From Desmodus rotundus (lineage: Eukaryota; Chordata; Mammalia; Chiroptera; Phyllostomidae): DNA of 64,000 nucleotides. Below, in pieces: positions 1 through 12,675 of the stretch. The first letter of the stretch is position 1. Every line of letters begins with the position of its first letter. The DNA is taken from contig NC_071398.1 in the NCBI RefSeq assembly GCF_022682495.2, positions 10,918,934 through 10,982,933 on the forward strand, read 5' to 3'. A program made the translations under genes and the position numbers. The notes below the pieces were generated by a model. It saw only the letters and a program-made list of their open reading frames with translations. It was not told where the DNA came from and searched no databases.

Positions 1-841
1 AAACGAACCAAGTTTCAAACGAGGTGATTACTTGCAGGAAATCATGCTAGCCCTCCTGTTCCTAGTCAAGGCGCTCATGGGGAACGTTTCATTAAAGAGG
101 GACGAGGCCTCGTATACATACAGAGAAAACATCCCTCTCTGCAAGACGCAGAGAGCACTTCTTGTGGGAGAAGATCAGGAATGACAGAATGCCCCTGCAT
201 TACCTACCTACAGCTCTAACAAAGAAGGAAACAAAAACGAAACAAGGAAACCATATAAAACACATTTTAAAAGGGGAGACGGAAAGCAACTCCTGTTTTC
301 CCACAAAAGATCATCCAGTTCTAAGAACCGAGATGGGCTGGTGCTGGGAGCAAAAGTGTTTGATGTTCCTTTTACCTTTCCTATGTCTCAGCCTTGGTTC
401 AGAGAAATTGAAACAGAACAGCTTCTTCTAGGCAGACTGAGTGCTGCAATATTTAATACTATGTTTTCTCATTCCTGGGCAATTCGAATTAACGGATGTA
501 TTAAAAAGAAAGAGGGAGGAAACAATGCTATCAGCCTCACAAGCTTTCCTCTCACGTGCCCACCTTGGTCGATATAATCCATCTGCGCCTGGTCCTCTCA
601 TCCACTGGCCCTCCAAAACGAATTCATAACATCTTCAGACGGCTCCTACTGATCCTAATCCTGTGTGAAAGTTTCCTGTGTTCCTTAATCATGCTGAAAA
701 GACAGGCCAGCCAGGCAGCTTTAAAGACATATGTCTCCTTCGCCTGGAGACAAAGAAAAATAAACCTAATCCATCCTTGCAGATAAATTCATCAAAACTC
801 AAGGCCTGTGGAAATGTTTACCAGGGTGTTCTCTGCTTTTT

Positions 842-960
842 AGTAGAAGGGACCTGACAGATCATCCAACCCAATCCCCGGAAGCAGAGATAAAAATAAC
901 AGCGTCAGGGCCACCGTTAAATCCAGGGTGGGAGAATCAGGCCTTCTAATTGAACCACAC
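842..960 (+). repeat. L3/CR1-like LINE fragment
   Basis: GAAGGGACCTGACAGATCAT followed by CCAACCC resembles the conserved 3' region of CR1/L3 LINEs (GGAAGGGACCTTAGAGATCA). Only a short piece is visible. Confidence 0.45.
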
Positions 961-2344
961 GATTCTCCTCTCTGCCGCTGCAGGGAGGGGCAACACTGCC
1001 CGTGGGGGCCACCGGTGCCTCTGTCGGAGAATGACTGCATTTAAAGATGCTCGGCAACCTGCGCCAGGTGAAGCCAAGGCAGGCTCTAGCATTTTCCCTT
1101 CTTAAAAGACCATTAGCACATTCCTGGGAGACATAACAGCACATTTTAAGAATGCTTATCTACAATAGGCTTTGCTCGGGAAAATATGAAGTCATATAAT
1201 ATTAATATTTTTCCTGAAGCTGCAGCAGCTTTCGTTCTAAAATCCGAAATGATCCTGGAAACACGAACCTAGATAAGATGATCGCCCAGAAGTAGGAGCA
1301 TTTTTAACTTAAACCCGTGGTGTGGCGGGAATTTAAATTACAAAATAATTTTCAAAAGCCAAACTGGATTAAATAAGGGCACTGAGGGTAGTTTGTGAGA
1401 TCCCTGATGAGCTCTACAATGTAAACAATTGTGAGCATTGGGTACTTTAATCCCCACTTAGTTTTCTTTCATATATGAGGTTAATCCTCTTCAAATATTT
1501 TATGATCATAGAGTTTTAATTATTTTTAAATAGTCTTTCTCTGAATTTCTAGTCTCTTTGTTCTTAAAATCTAGATTTTCTAAAAACAGTTCATAATTCT
1601 AATATGAAATCAAACCCCCACCCCTCCACCGATCCTGAGTCTCCTAGCGCCTACTTTGCTGATTATCAGGGATCCCCCACATTATTCCACAATCCTGACT
1701 TATGGTTTACTGTCTGGAGCAAAAAATAAGATATCCTATTCGATTGAGAACACAACGCATGTTTCTTTGAGGCCCCACCTGTACATGCCACCAAGTAACT
1801 CATCAGGTACCCATATACTGTTATTTATCTGGGCACTTAAGGTCAGTGCACCGACTGTTACACCCCAATATTTTCTCTTGTGCCTACTGTGTTTCTTCTT
1901 CTAACAGAGAACAGCTGCCAAATGATCATGGACTTCCTTAGAATAGAACCCCAATGACTAATTATGGAAGGAATAATATAGATACAAAATCACCAACTGA
2001 TGCTAAAACTATTGGGTGAAAGTCTGATGAGGCATAAAATCTTCACATAGTATCTCCCCATAAATCACTTACTGATTGGTAAGGGGAAAATAGCAGCTGT
2101 ACAGTGGAAAGACTTAACAGGACCCATCTTAACCAAGTGAGCAAAGTTTGTATCACCAACATTGAGACAAACCGATATTATGTATTTCATGATATGATAT
2201 GCACAGAAAAGAACATAACATCACTTCTACAGGCTTTCCCCCCAGAAACGCGTGCCCCGCACTCACAGGGGCATCATCCGATGCCCAAAGTGGAGGTAAT
2301 TCTGCCGAGTAACTGGCGTACAATCTTCAAAAATACAAAATTCA

Positions 2345-2755
2345 AACAAGACTGAAAAAATTGCTCCAGATCAAAGGCAACTAAAAAGATACAACAACCA
2401 CGCACAGTATGCCCACTTGACCTGGACCAAGAAATTCAAACATCTATAAAGATCATTGTGTGGGCAACCGACAACATTTTATATGGTTACAGATAGGATA
2501 ATAGTGTTGTGCGGATATTACATTTCTTGATTATGCTGATTATCCTGTGGTCAGAAAATACACAGAAGTATTTTGAGGTAATAGACAAAATGATGCTCCC
2601 AAATGATTCAGAGAAAATATATAATATGTATAGGTAGACAGCAAATGATAAAACCAGTGAATCAAAATGCAAACTGATGAATGTAAAAAGATCCTTGTAT
2701 TGCTCTTCCAGCTTTTATGTAAAGTTGAAATTATATCCCAATAAAATGTAGCCTT
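2345..2755 (+). mobile_element. L1 3' UTR fragment (old L1M type)
   Basis: The order of motifs matches old L1 3' ends: a GACCTGGACC stretch, GATAGGATAATAGTGTTGTG, TTGATTATGCTGATTATCCT, then CCTTGTATTGCTCTTCCAGC and GAAATTATATCCCAATAAAA at the end. Only the 3' UTR remains; no ORF2 is visible here. Confidence 0.8.
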
Positions 2756-2814
2756 CTATGGCCAATAATAATGAAGCTTTTCATTAAGTCTCTACATGGT
2801 GTGGTTTTCTTCAT

Positions 2815-3460
2815 TGGACAGATGAGTAAACTCGGAGTTCAGAGAGATCAGGTTCTCTGCAGTAAGAACACCTGGCTAATTGGTGGCTATGATGGTTAAT
2901 TTTATGTGTCCACTTGGCTGGGCTAACAAGTGCCCAGATAGATGATAAAATGTTCTTTCTGGGTGTGTCTGTGACAACACTTCTGGGAGAGATTAGCACT
3001 TGAGTTAGTAGCCTGAGCAAAGCAGATGGCCCCCACCAGCGACGCAGGTGGGAGTCCTCTAACCCACTGAGGGCTGGGACAGGACGGAAGGGTGGAGGAA
3101 GGGTGAATATGCTTTCTTTTGTGTCGGGACACCCAGTCTCCACCCTTGGACATGGGCACTCCTGGTTCTCGGGCCTTAGGGACCCAAACTGAGCCTTATT
3201 CCATTCACTCCCTTGGTTCCCAGGCCTTCGGGCTTGGAGTGGGGTTGTATCACTGGCTTTCCTGGGCCCCCAGCTGTGGACAGCAGACCACGGGATGTCT
3301 CAGCCTCTATAATCACATGCGCCAATCCCTCATAATAAATCTTCTCCCATGTATCTCTAGAGATCTTAACAGTTCTGTTTCTCTGGATAACCCTGACTAG
3401 TTCAATGGCAGAATCAGAATTTTAATCCAGAACTATAATATAAATCTAAGATTTCCCAAC
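2815..3460 (-). repeat. MIR copy split by the ERVL LTR
   Basis: Left of the LTR, GACAGATGAGTAAACTCGGA through CACCTGGCTAATTGGTGGC matches reverse MIR. It resumes to the right at ATGGCAGAATCAG and TTTTAATCCAGAACT. The break falls inside the element, showing that the LTR landed in an existing MIR. Confidence 0.65.
2888..3404 (+). mobile_element. Solo LTR of ERVL type (MLT2-like), inserted into a MIR
   Basis: It begins TATGATGGTTAATTTTATGT and ends with GTTCTGTTTCTCTGGATAACC and CTGACTAGTTCA, which fits the MLT2 group of ERVL LTRs as I remember it. Near-matching 5-bp flanks GTGGC (2883-2887) and ATGGC (3405-3409) fit the ERVL duplication length. An AATAAATCTT polyadenylation-like site lies at about 3334. 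No internal viral sequence is present. Confidence 0.72.
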
Positions 3461-4094
3461 CTACCATGCTGTTTTTCAGCTAGGCCCCCATGTACCCAGA
3501 GAGCGAGCGAGCTGGTATGGATTTCCATGGAGCCCTTTCTTGCTTCTGCTTCTGAGCTGTGCCTACGCTCTCATCTTGTAAATAAATGAATCATACCCAT
3601 CATCTGCTTGGCATGGCTAAGATGCTGAGCTATCCAACCTTAGCTCATGTCAAAAGCCATCCGGGATGGGTAACAGCATTGCCATACACAAGGAAGCTAC
3701 CTGTCATCTGGAAGAGAGATTCAAGTCTCCGATTTCCTATTCACCTATTTGGCGTCAGGAACAAAACTGATTTCTGCTTCCAAAGACTGTTTTCTCTAAG
3801 AGCAGATCTGTTCTTCTAATGATTCATTGTGCCAAAAATTTAATGAGACCAATAAAGAATGAGGAAAAAGATTGGGTTCTCAGAAATCAGGAGGATAAAT
3901 ATTATATGGAAGCTAAAACTAAGACGCTGGGGCATGACAAAGCAGATAAATTCAGTTTAGTACAAGAGCCTCATTAGTAAACAGAACCAATGCACAGCCT
4001 CAGAAGGAAGAAAATCTTAATGATTCGTGGTGCCTCTACATGATCAGATTATTAACGATAATCAGGAAAGTTAAGAAAAATAAAAAGGTAACCA

Positions 4095-4270
4095 CCATGT
4101 ACCGAGTGCCTAATGTATAACATATCCTGTGCGAGGTAGTTCTCTCATTTAATGCAAAATGTGAAACGACCAAAGATGTTACAGATGAAAAAAGTGAGCT
4201 CAGAGAAGTTACACTAACTTTTCACGGACACAAGAGTCTGGGGCCGAAACACAACTCCACCACAGTTTTG
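4095..4270 (-). repeat. MIR
   Basis: Reverse MIR: CTCATTTAATGC, then ACAGATGAAAAAAGTGAGCT with CAGAGAAGTTACACTAACTT. Confidence 0.6.
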
Positions 4271-4399
4271 CTATGTCGTCACATCTGCAGACTGGAGTTA
4301 TTAAAACAGAGGAGGGAGACCTGGGGGTAGAAACTCTCTGTCAAAGGAGCAAGAAGATCATGGAAGCAACAGGCTGCTTGAAAGCAGGCAGCCTGCTGA

Positions 4400-4600
4400 G
4401 TGAAACACAGCTTTGGAGCTAGAAAGAGACACGTCAGCGATCAGCAGACCCGACCTCTCGTCACTGCATTGGAACATTTCCCTCACCTCGTGGAGTGTAT
4501 CGGTTTCTCACAGGCAATGGAGACCATAACACCTACACTTTAGGTTTACGATGAGAACCAAATGAGATGATGATGTGTGCAAAGCATCAGGTAGTGACTA
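4400..4600 (+). repeat. MIR
   Basis: Forward MIR: GCTTTGGAGCTAGAAAGAGA, then CCCTCACCTC, GGTTTCTCA and AACCAAATGAGATGATG. Confidence 0.6.
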
Positions 4601-5229
4601 TGATATTAAGGGCCCTGGGGAAGGTGATGTACGTACATGTAACATTGCATGTGTTTCTGATGTTCATATTGTGCTCACGGAGATACTGTAAGGACGTGAG
4701 CTCGATGTTCCTTCAGGAAAAAAAAAATAGTCCTAATGACTCTCTTATCCCAGACACGCATGGCGGAAAAGAGCTTATGCTCCACCTCTTCAGGTTTTCA
4801 AAATGTGAGAAATCCAGAAGAAAAGAGAACATGCATTTATTTAGCACCCACTAGTGCTGTTAAGTGGTTTTATAAGTTCTAAAAAATGATACACGCATAT
4901 CTCAACTAAGATACATTTGGCAAGTACCCACAATCTGCCACAAACCGAACAGAAAGAGGTGGCAGCGGGTTATCCTGGGGCAGAGAAGAAATTGAGCCGT
5001 GGGCTGACAGCTGAGTTTTAGCCCCTTTCTCATCTCTCTGGACCTAATTTCTCACATGGCTGCTGAGAAAAGTTAGCATATTTGTTTCCTCATGGAATAT
5101 TTGCAGACACCAACTCCGTAGTGTTTTCAGTAGCAGTAGTAATAATTCTAGTAGTAACTGTAGTGCCGGTTATTTGCTGGTGAAGGACAATTACTATTTT
5201 TATTGTCATTATTATAGTTAACCACTACA

Positions 5230-5345
5230 GCGCACTACCCTGCACTATTCTAAGCACTACCTTTTTCCTATCAACTCATTTAATGTAATGTTTTCAATGA
5301 GCCTGAATGATTAAATGATGCCCCCAAGGTCACATCCTGGTAACT
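5230..5345 (-). repeat. MIR
   Basis: CTGCACTATTCTAAGCACTA and TCAACTCATTTAATG, ending CCCCCAAGGTCACA, are reverse MIR. Confidence 0.6.
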
Positions 5346-6387
5346 GCTGTTCCCGGAGGGTCAGGAAAGATTTTGGAGGCATTAACATACACAGTGAAGA
5401 AACACAGGAATTCCACATACAGGGCAATATGTCCGGTGTTGAAATGTAGGAAAATGGTGTGGATCCAACAGAGAACGTTAGGTTGGAACACCAGATGCGA
5501 CCACCTACAAGGACAAGATTAACTCAGGTAACTGCCCAGCCCCAACCCAATGCTTAATTAAAGTATACGTGGAGCTTATCAAATAACAACGCATTCTGGA
5601 TGGAATTTTCACTTCCCCTTGTTGACGTGGGATTTCTGGGTCAGGATGGAGAGATGGATATCAACATTTCTGAGGATAATTCAAACCCTGGAATTCAGTT
5701 CAATCCATGACGACAGGAACAAAATACTGTGTGTGCATGTGTGTGTGTGTGCATATGTGTGTGTATGACTATCAACCTGCTGCACAGATTACTTTTCAAA
5801 AAGTTACCCCATGGAGACAAATAGCCTCAGGTTAATACACAAACTCCATATTCTGCTTTTGACTGCAGGCTTAACTTGTCAGCGCTAATGATTTACATAG
5901 TGATCCTCTCTCTTCCTGCTCGGAGACCTGCACTAGCTCCGAGCTCTGTGTTCTGTTAAGAGTCATGAGGAGCGAAACCCTCCCTATGTCAAGCTGGTTT
6001 TATTGTCAGTTCCTTTCCAGGGGTGATATGAAGTCTGGATAATGCAGGTGAGCTGGAAGCAATGTTGCTGCTGAGAAGATGAGTGGGTATTATTTTTAAA
6101 AAATAGGTAAATTTATTTTAAGGAGCGAATACCGCTTCGCTGTTGCAGATTCCTACCTTGTCCCTTCCCAGGGAATGCTTATGTCATCCAGAGAGTCCTG
6201 GATCATCTCGGCGAAGGCCACGGTGCATAGTATGCCCCCCAAAATACTGCTGAATAAGTCCATTCATCTACTTTTGTCCAATTATCTGTCGGCACTTCAG
6301 AATAACAAGTTAATCAACTGTATTGATTTTGAAAGTAAAAAGGGAATAAATCCATGGAATGTCATCTTAGTTTCTGAATTCTCTTGG

Positions 6388-6410
6388 GTGTGTGTGTGTG
6401 TGTGTGTGTT
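6388..6410. repeat. (GT)n short microsatellite
   Basis: About 11 uninterrupted GT units. A looser GT-rich tract lies at 5730-5765. Confidence 0.9.
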
Positions 6411-6509
6411 TAATGAAATGATATACATATGAATACTTTACCCATGAGCTTCAACTGTTTTTATGAGAGATGATCTGTTAGCCAAGTTTGGGGGCAAAAT
6501 TTAATAGCA

Positions 6510-6610
6510 AATAGATCGATGTTTGAGATCTGAGTCAGCAACTTTCAGCTGGCTGACCTTAGGCAAATTACACAATCCCATTAAAGTTGTTTATGTCTAT
6601 ATAAATGGAA
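6510..6610 (+). repeat. MIR core fragment
   Basis: GATCTGAGTCAGCAACTTTC and GCTGGCTGACCTTAGGCAAA match the MIR core in forward orientation. Confidence 0.55.
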
Positions 6611-8689
6611 ATATATTACAGGGTGTTCCTCCGAAGGATTTTGGAGGCATTAAATAAGGGATGCCATGGTATTCATCCACGTTCCAGCATAAAAGTGTTC
6701 AAAATGTTGGCCATTAGTTTTATTATTAACAGCAACCAGATTTCCCGGTTTTCTTCAGAGGGGTCTACAGACTGGAAATACCTGTGAAACAGTCTAGACT
6801 TCCTATAAAATACCTCATTTTCATAAACACAAAAGTCAATGCAAATTTTAGGTGAACATATAATGTATCTTAGAGAATAAATTTAACCCTCACTGTATCT
6901 AAAAATACTTCATCAGAAACACTCGGCGTAATAATTATCCATTAGTAGGAAAGTTAATTGCCTGAGTGGAAATGGGGTTTGGGTGGCATGTATGTGTGGA
7001 AGGGCTGTGAAAATGCTTAAATAATTTATGCATCCAAAGTTTCATTCCATTCAATATTTATAAAATTTGCCATTGTTAGCTTCTACTTCAATGAATACTT
7101 CAAATTATAGATTTTCTTTTACCTGTTCAAGAATTGAAAGATCACTCCCTTTCGAAATTTTGCAGAAAACAGCAAGTGAATAGCACTAAGTTACTGCAAT
7201 GTAATAGCTTTTACCAAGTATGTTTTAATAATATTCCTTTTATGCAACCTCCTCACCTGGTGTTACAGATTTAATATTCCATTGCAATGCATAGTATTAT
7301 GATGGTGGCGAGCCTGTGTATGCATGCCAGGAACACTCTGTCATGCCCGACTGTATTTTTCTTTCAGGGAATCACTTTGACCTACCCAGCTCAAAAGAAA
7401 GTAGTCCGTCTGACTGGTATTCCCCTCGGATGCCCTGGGCCAGCTCGGAACTCAACACCAAAGGGGAAATCTGGATGCGGTACATTAATGCTTTGTTTTC
7501 AGGGGAGGGACGATGAAAACTCAATACCTTACTTGATGAGTTAGAAAAGTTCTCCGTACGCTGGCACTTTTATAAAACCTAAAAGAAAACCCCAGAACCT
7601 TATGGAGCTTGCTGATGAGCAGGACCAGAGGATTATGCATTTGCAAAAACTCTCCAGCTCCAGCTCCAAAGTTGGCATCCTTTCTTCACCCACCTCAGAA
7701 GTTCTCTTGGGAGAGAGGCGCCTCACATACAGACTTTTCCTTCCCCATCACATCTCAGGGAGCAGCTCTCAGGCTGAGGATTTCCTTGGTAGGTACAACC
7801 AAGCTTCTCTGCCAGGTAGTAGGATGAAAGCCTCTCTCGGGGCTTGCCCTCCCAAGTGACACAGTGACACTCCACCTTCCGCCATCCAGATCCAAGCCTG
7901 GTGAATGTTCCTAAAGAAAGACTTAGCTACAAAGGCCTGCCTCCAACCTCCACAAAGCAATTCTCCAGGATTCTTGCATTTGGGGTTTCCTGACCTGGAT
8001 GATGCATCACCCAGAACTGGGGCTGCTAGGCTGTATCAAGGGACACAACCTGGGGGAACCTGATGCTAGGAGCGCACAAGGCAGAGCATGCCTTCGACAG
8101 CCTCATTCAGTGACACCCTCTGGGAGGATGTCTGTTACTAACCCAATTCTCAGTCTGCATCTGTCATTGCAAGTGGGAAAGCAGTGCCGTCCCTGGATTT
8201 AGGAGATCACATATATCATGTGACTGCATGGTATATGAAAGGCTAATCTCAGCAGGCCTTCCCTAGCTGATCGTAGTGGTGCATTGTGAGATTTCAGAGA
8301 CCATGGGTGCAGGAGCCTGCTCTGCAGTGCAACCTGGAAACTGGACATCTCAGCAGACTTTCTCATGAAGCTGAGTCACCGCAAAGGGAAACTCTACCTT
8401 CTGCAATGCTAAACGACTCGAAGAAGACTTTGGGCAGGCAGTGAGGTCGTTTGAGAAAACACTGAACAAGGTCCCCAAGAGCCTGGTTTCTAGCGTGGGT
8501 CCAGGATCATCTCGGTCACCCTACTTAGCTGTCTGGGTTGTGGGGATGATCCAGAGAAACATTTGGGAGAGCCAATTGTGTTGTATAAAAGTAAGACGTT
8601 TCCCTGTTCCGTAAGAACACATCCATGTGCAAAGAACCTAAGAAAGAACCAAATAAAGTGAGAGAGGAGGCGGGAAGAAGCATAGGTTT

Positions 8690-8915
8690 GGAAATGAGCT
8701 CCTTCTGCCTTCTCGTCCCTGTTCCCCACTGAAATGGCCACTCTGGGACGGTGACTAAGTCTTGAGTCACCTGAGTTTCTTTATCTGTTAAGGGGACATG
8801 GGCGTGATGGTCACAGCCTTATCTCACAGTCCAAGTAAAGGCTAAATAAGATTATTTTTCACATCCCGAAAGGCACCAGGTATTTAAGAAGTGTTAGTTC
8901 CCTTGGTCCCACCGG
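8690..8915 (+). repeat. MIR
   Basis: GAGTTTCTTTATCTGTTAAG with GGGGACATGG, then AGGCACCAGGTATTTAAGAA, is the 3' half of MIR. Confidence 0.6.
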
Positions 8916-11285
8916 TACATATTCTCCAACTTCCACCCTGCCAACTCTTTCTCAAGCCATCAGAATAGATAGGTCTTCAAATATATCTGTACAGTACAAA
9001 AACAGAAACCCTCAGCCTTCTCTATGGCCATTTTAGATTATTTTAAATTCTCTGCATAAATTAAATTTTTATACTAGAAATATAAATTCCACTATAATAA
9101 CATGTTCTTTTTTTTTCTTCGAATGTTTCAAAAGCCTATTCCATAATTTCAGAGAGTTGGAGAAGACACAAATTGTCCAAGGGTTTACCCATAATCCTTC
9201 CTCACTTCCCCACCTCCTTAATAAACTTAGAGTGTACTAAGTAAATTCGGTGCCATGGTACGGAAGTGTGAACAGTGCGATGATTTCATTGAAAGACCTG
9301 TTATTAAATTATTATGCTCTGGATCTGATTTGAAGGAAAATGATCAAGATCTAGTTTCCAGCACCAATTGCAAGAGAAGTAAATAAACTTAAAAGCCAAA
9401 CTGTGTCTCTGGAAAAAAATTCAGAAGGAAGCAAGATCATCATGTTTGCTGCTTCGCTCAAATCGTCCTGATGCCCTGGCCTGGCCCAGCCTCCAGGCCT
9501 GTTCGGCAAAGGCCACGTGTCAGAATCAGAGGCCCTCCTTCTCGGGAAAAGCAGACCTGTGTTAACAGAAATGCCGCCGTGGTGTGCAGAAGCCCATCCA
9601 GGGGCTACAGCAATTCGTTTGGGCTCAGTGGACCCCAATCCACTCCATGCGGCTTCTCTCTGCTTGCTTTTTCTCTCTTCATTGTCTATCCCATTTTTTT
9701 TCTCTAGTTGTTTCTGACCCTCTGTTTTTAAAGTCTGGCTCCTATGAAAGTGCCTCACTTTCTGTGGTTGCTGCATCAAGGCTACTTTCTTATGCTGTGT
9801 CATTGGTAATGTGACTCTCTCTCTGTAATTCGGGATTTCTGTCTGACCCTCTCTTTGCTGCTTGGCCCTGTCATCCCTGTCTCTTCCCTCCTGTCTGTCT
9901 CATTCCGTTTTTGTGTATTGGTGTGTTTGGGGCAGGGTACAGGGATGGGCACACCTCCTTGTTTATTATTTTATCTCTTGGCTCCTTTCTGCTTGTTTTC
10001 TCTAACTTGTGGTATGGAAGAAAAGCTTGGAACATTGAAATGCATTCCCCAAGGACTAGTTGGGATGTAGACTATGGCTTCAGCTGTAAAAAAAACAAAA
10101 CAAAACAAAAAAACCCCTAAGACCTTTACAGTGTGAGTCTAATGACAGGAAAAGCAGAGAAGACAAGAGAAACAGTGGCCGTGATCAATAGGGCCAGCCG
10201 TTGCAAATGTATAATGATTTCTGAGAGCACCTCGCGAGGCTGATTATAAATGTGTCTGCAAAGGCAGGGACACAACCAGAGGATGGGTTCTGTCAAAACA
10301 ACACTGCTCTAAGAGAGAAATAACAGGACACACACACACACAGGCACGCAAGAGTAAGACAAAAGGCAAACTGGGATGAGAAATTCATTTCTACTTTCAG
10401 GTTCCCAGAAGCACACTGAAAAAATAAGTAAATAAATAAATGAAAGCAAAGAAAACTCCACTATAAATAACCCTGCCACATTCCAAATAGAGCCTTTGAG
10501 TGGCCAGAGAGTCTGACTTGCTTTGAGGAGTTACAGGATTTAGTCATTTGTAGTAGCCAGGTCTGCTCCTTCACCGAATTACACGTCCTCAAAGAATCTG
10601 CTAGAGGAATGGGGGGGTGGGTTATTGTCTGTAGCCAAAGTGCATCTGTAGCAGAGGACATGAGCAACACTGTCCTGAGGAAGGCCACGCTGATGACAGC
10701 CCAGAAGGAAGAGATGAAAGAGAGGAGCACCCATGTGCATTTGGGAAAGGCTCTTGCAGGTGGCAGAGGCACCGGGGACGTCCCTGCAGAGAGCTGAGTA
10801 AGCCGCAGATCCCACTCCGGAGTCTCTGTGGTATTGTCCACCCGCTCAGTTCCCAAGTGTCCTAGGAGTGGATACTAGATAACTCAGCAAGAGCACAGTT
10901 TGTCCAATGAACAGGGAGGCGCGAGCTTTTTGTCTTCTTTCCGCTGCTGTCTGTGTGGACAGGGTTTCCATTTCCACTCAACTGTTCCACTCTTCTTTCT
11001 GTTGTCTTGGGGATTCTCAGTTTGAGGGGAACCCGCAAAATTGCCCAGGCATGCCCACAGCTTCCAGAACTCTCTGACTTAACGTTGCTGCTCAGAGAAG
11101 TTAAGAATTCTGCTCAACTCAGACAGAAGCTAGGACCATTTCACTCTAGTCACCTAACCAGTGAGAATGTACTTCAGTGCAAAGGGTCAATTTTCTTGTC
11201 TGTCAAATGGAGAGAAGAAGTCTGTAAACACGTTGAAAGCATGTAGCCAGGTACCTGAAATGTTCCATACAAATACTCTCCTTCT

Positions 11286-11526
11286 GCCCTGGCCAGGTGG
11301 CTCAGTTGGATGGAGCATCACCCTGTACACCAAAAGGTCGTGGGTTCAGTCCCTGGTCAGGGCACACACCGAAGCTGTCAGTTCATTGCCCAGTCAGGGC
11401 CCGAAGCAGCCGATCGATGTTTCTCTCTCATATCAGTGTCTCTGTCTCTGTCTGTCTGTCTCTGTCTCTTCCTCTTTTCCCCTCTGCCTCTCTCTCTAAG
11501 ATCAATAAACATATCCTCAGGTGAGG
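11286..11526 (+). repeat. VES-type SINE (bat tRNA-derived)
   Basis: The element starts GCCCTGGCCAGGTGGCTCAG, containing tRNA-like box A (TGGCTCAGTTGG) followed by box B-like GGGTTCAGTCCC. It ends with a CT-rich tail and ATCAATAAACATATCCTCAGG. Imperfect flanking duplications (ACAAATACTCTCCTTCT before, ACAAGAAATATTCTCCTCCT after) mark the insertion. It is old and diverged. Confidence 0.9.
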
Positions 11527-12584
11527 ATTACAAGAAATATTCTCCTCCTTTTGCTGTCCCTTCTTCTACATCATTTTTCTCTTACTTCATCATCAGAATC
11601 ATTTTAAATATATACTTTGAAATGGGAAAGCAAAGAAGGCAGTTAGATGCTGTGCTAGCCCCTGTGTTCGAAGAACAATCCGCAATCACTTTGCCCATGG
11701 TCTTGGCCTTGCTTGGGCCCAGACTGTGAAAGCTTCATCTCCCCAGAAAGAAAATAAGAGTCACCACAGGCATAAGTCTCAAGGACACTCTTCTTCTCTC
11801 AGAGGATTTATATCCACCTCTGACTGTGACGAGCAAAGCATTTAAAGATGCACGCAAAGCAATCGCTGTGATGGCTCTGCAATTAGACAGGCAGCTGTGT
11901 CTATTCCAATCTCACTTCACCGTTTACACTGTGGTCTTCAGGAGACCATACCTTGGCTCAATTCAGTGAGTCTTACTGTTCTTACCTGCAAGTTTGGGGT
12001 GGCAGCCCAGCTCCCTGAGAACCACCCACATGGGGTTCACAGGAGCCAATGTGTTGCCATGGCTACTGGAACAAGCTCTGGGATCACCGTACCCAGGTTT
12101 GACTCCTGGCTTCACCGTTTATTCACTATTTGTCTAAACTATAATTTCTAATGCAAATAACTCTTCCCTTCAGTGACTCTCATCCCGTCTGGCAATGAAC
12201 AGAGGACGGCTATGAGAGCCTAACAAGCAAACTTTATGAAGTGTCTGTCGTAAACGCTTAATGATATTATCTGTTTATTGTGGTTAATTAAGACCTCCTT
12301 TCCCCTCCCCCACCGCTTTAATGTCCCTGGACAACGTCAAGAGGTCCTGGTCTTCACTTGATATTCATGGCAATAAAGATCTCTGCAAGGCAGGTGGGCT
12401 TTTTAGGATTAGAGAAACAGAAAGATGCATCCAGTGTTTTACTCCCTGCCATTCCCCCAATGTTCCTCAGCTCTCCGATCAAGCTCATTTGGGTTTGCTA
12501 TTGATTCCTAGGGAAGCCCGGTGATATTTGATATTCTGCAAATTTCAGAGCACATCTGCCCGTTGCAGTAAATACATTCAGGGG

Positions 12585-12675
12585 GGAAAAAAGACGAAGG
12601 AGGAGGAGGAGGGGTGGAGGAGGAGAAGCAGAAGAAAAAAAGAGGGAAGTAGAAGCAGAGAAAATGAAGAGGAAG
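12585..12675. repeat. Purine-rich AGG/GAA tract
   Basis: Mostly GGA and GAA units on the plus strand over about 90 bp, with few pyrimidines. The open frame through it is low-complexity and not a gene. Confidence 0.85.

Noticed and set aside
9351..9803. 150-codon minus-strand open frame
   Set aside because: No domain or family recognised and no splice context; a locally GC-richer stretch explains it.
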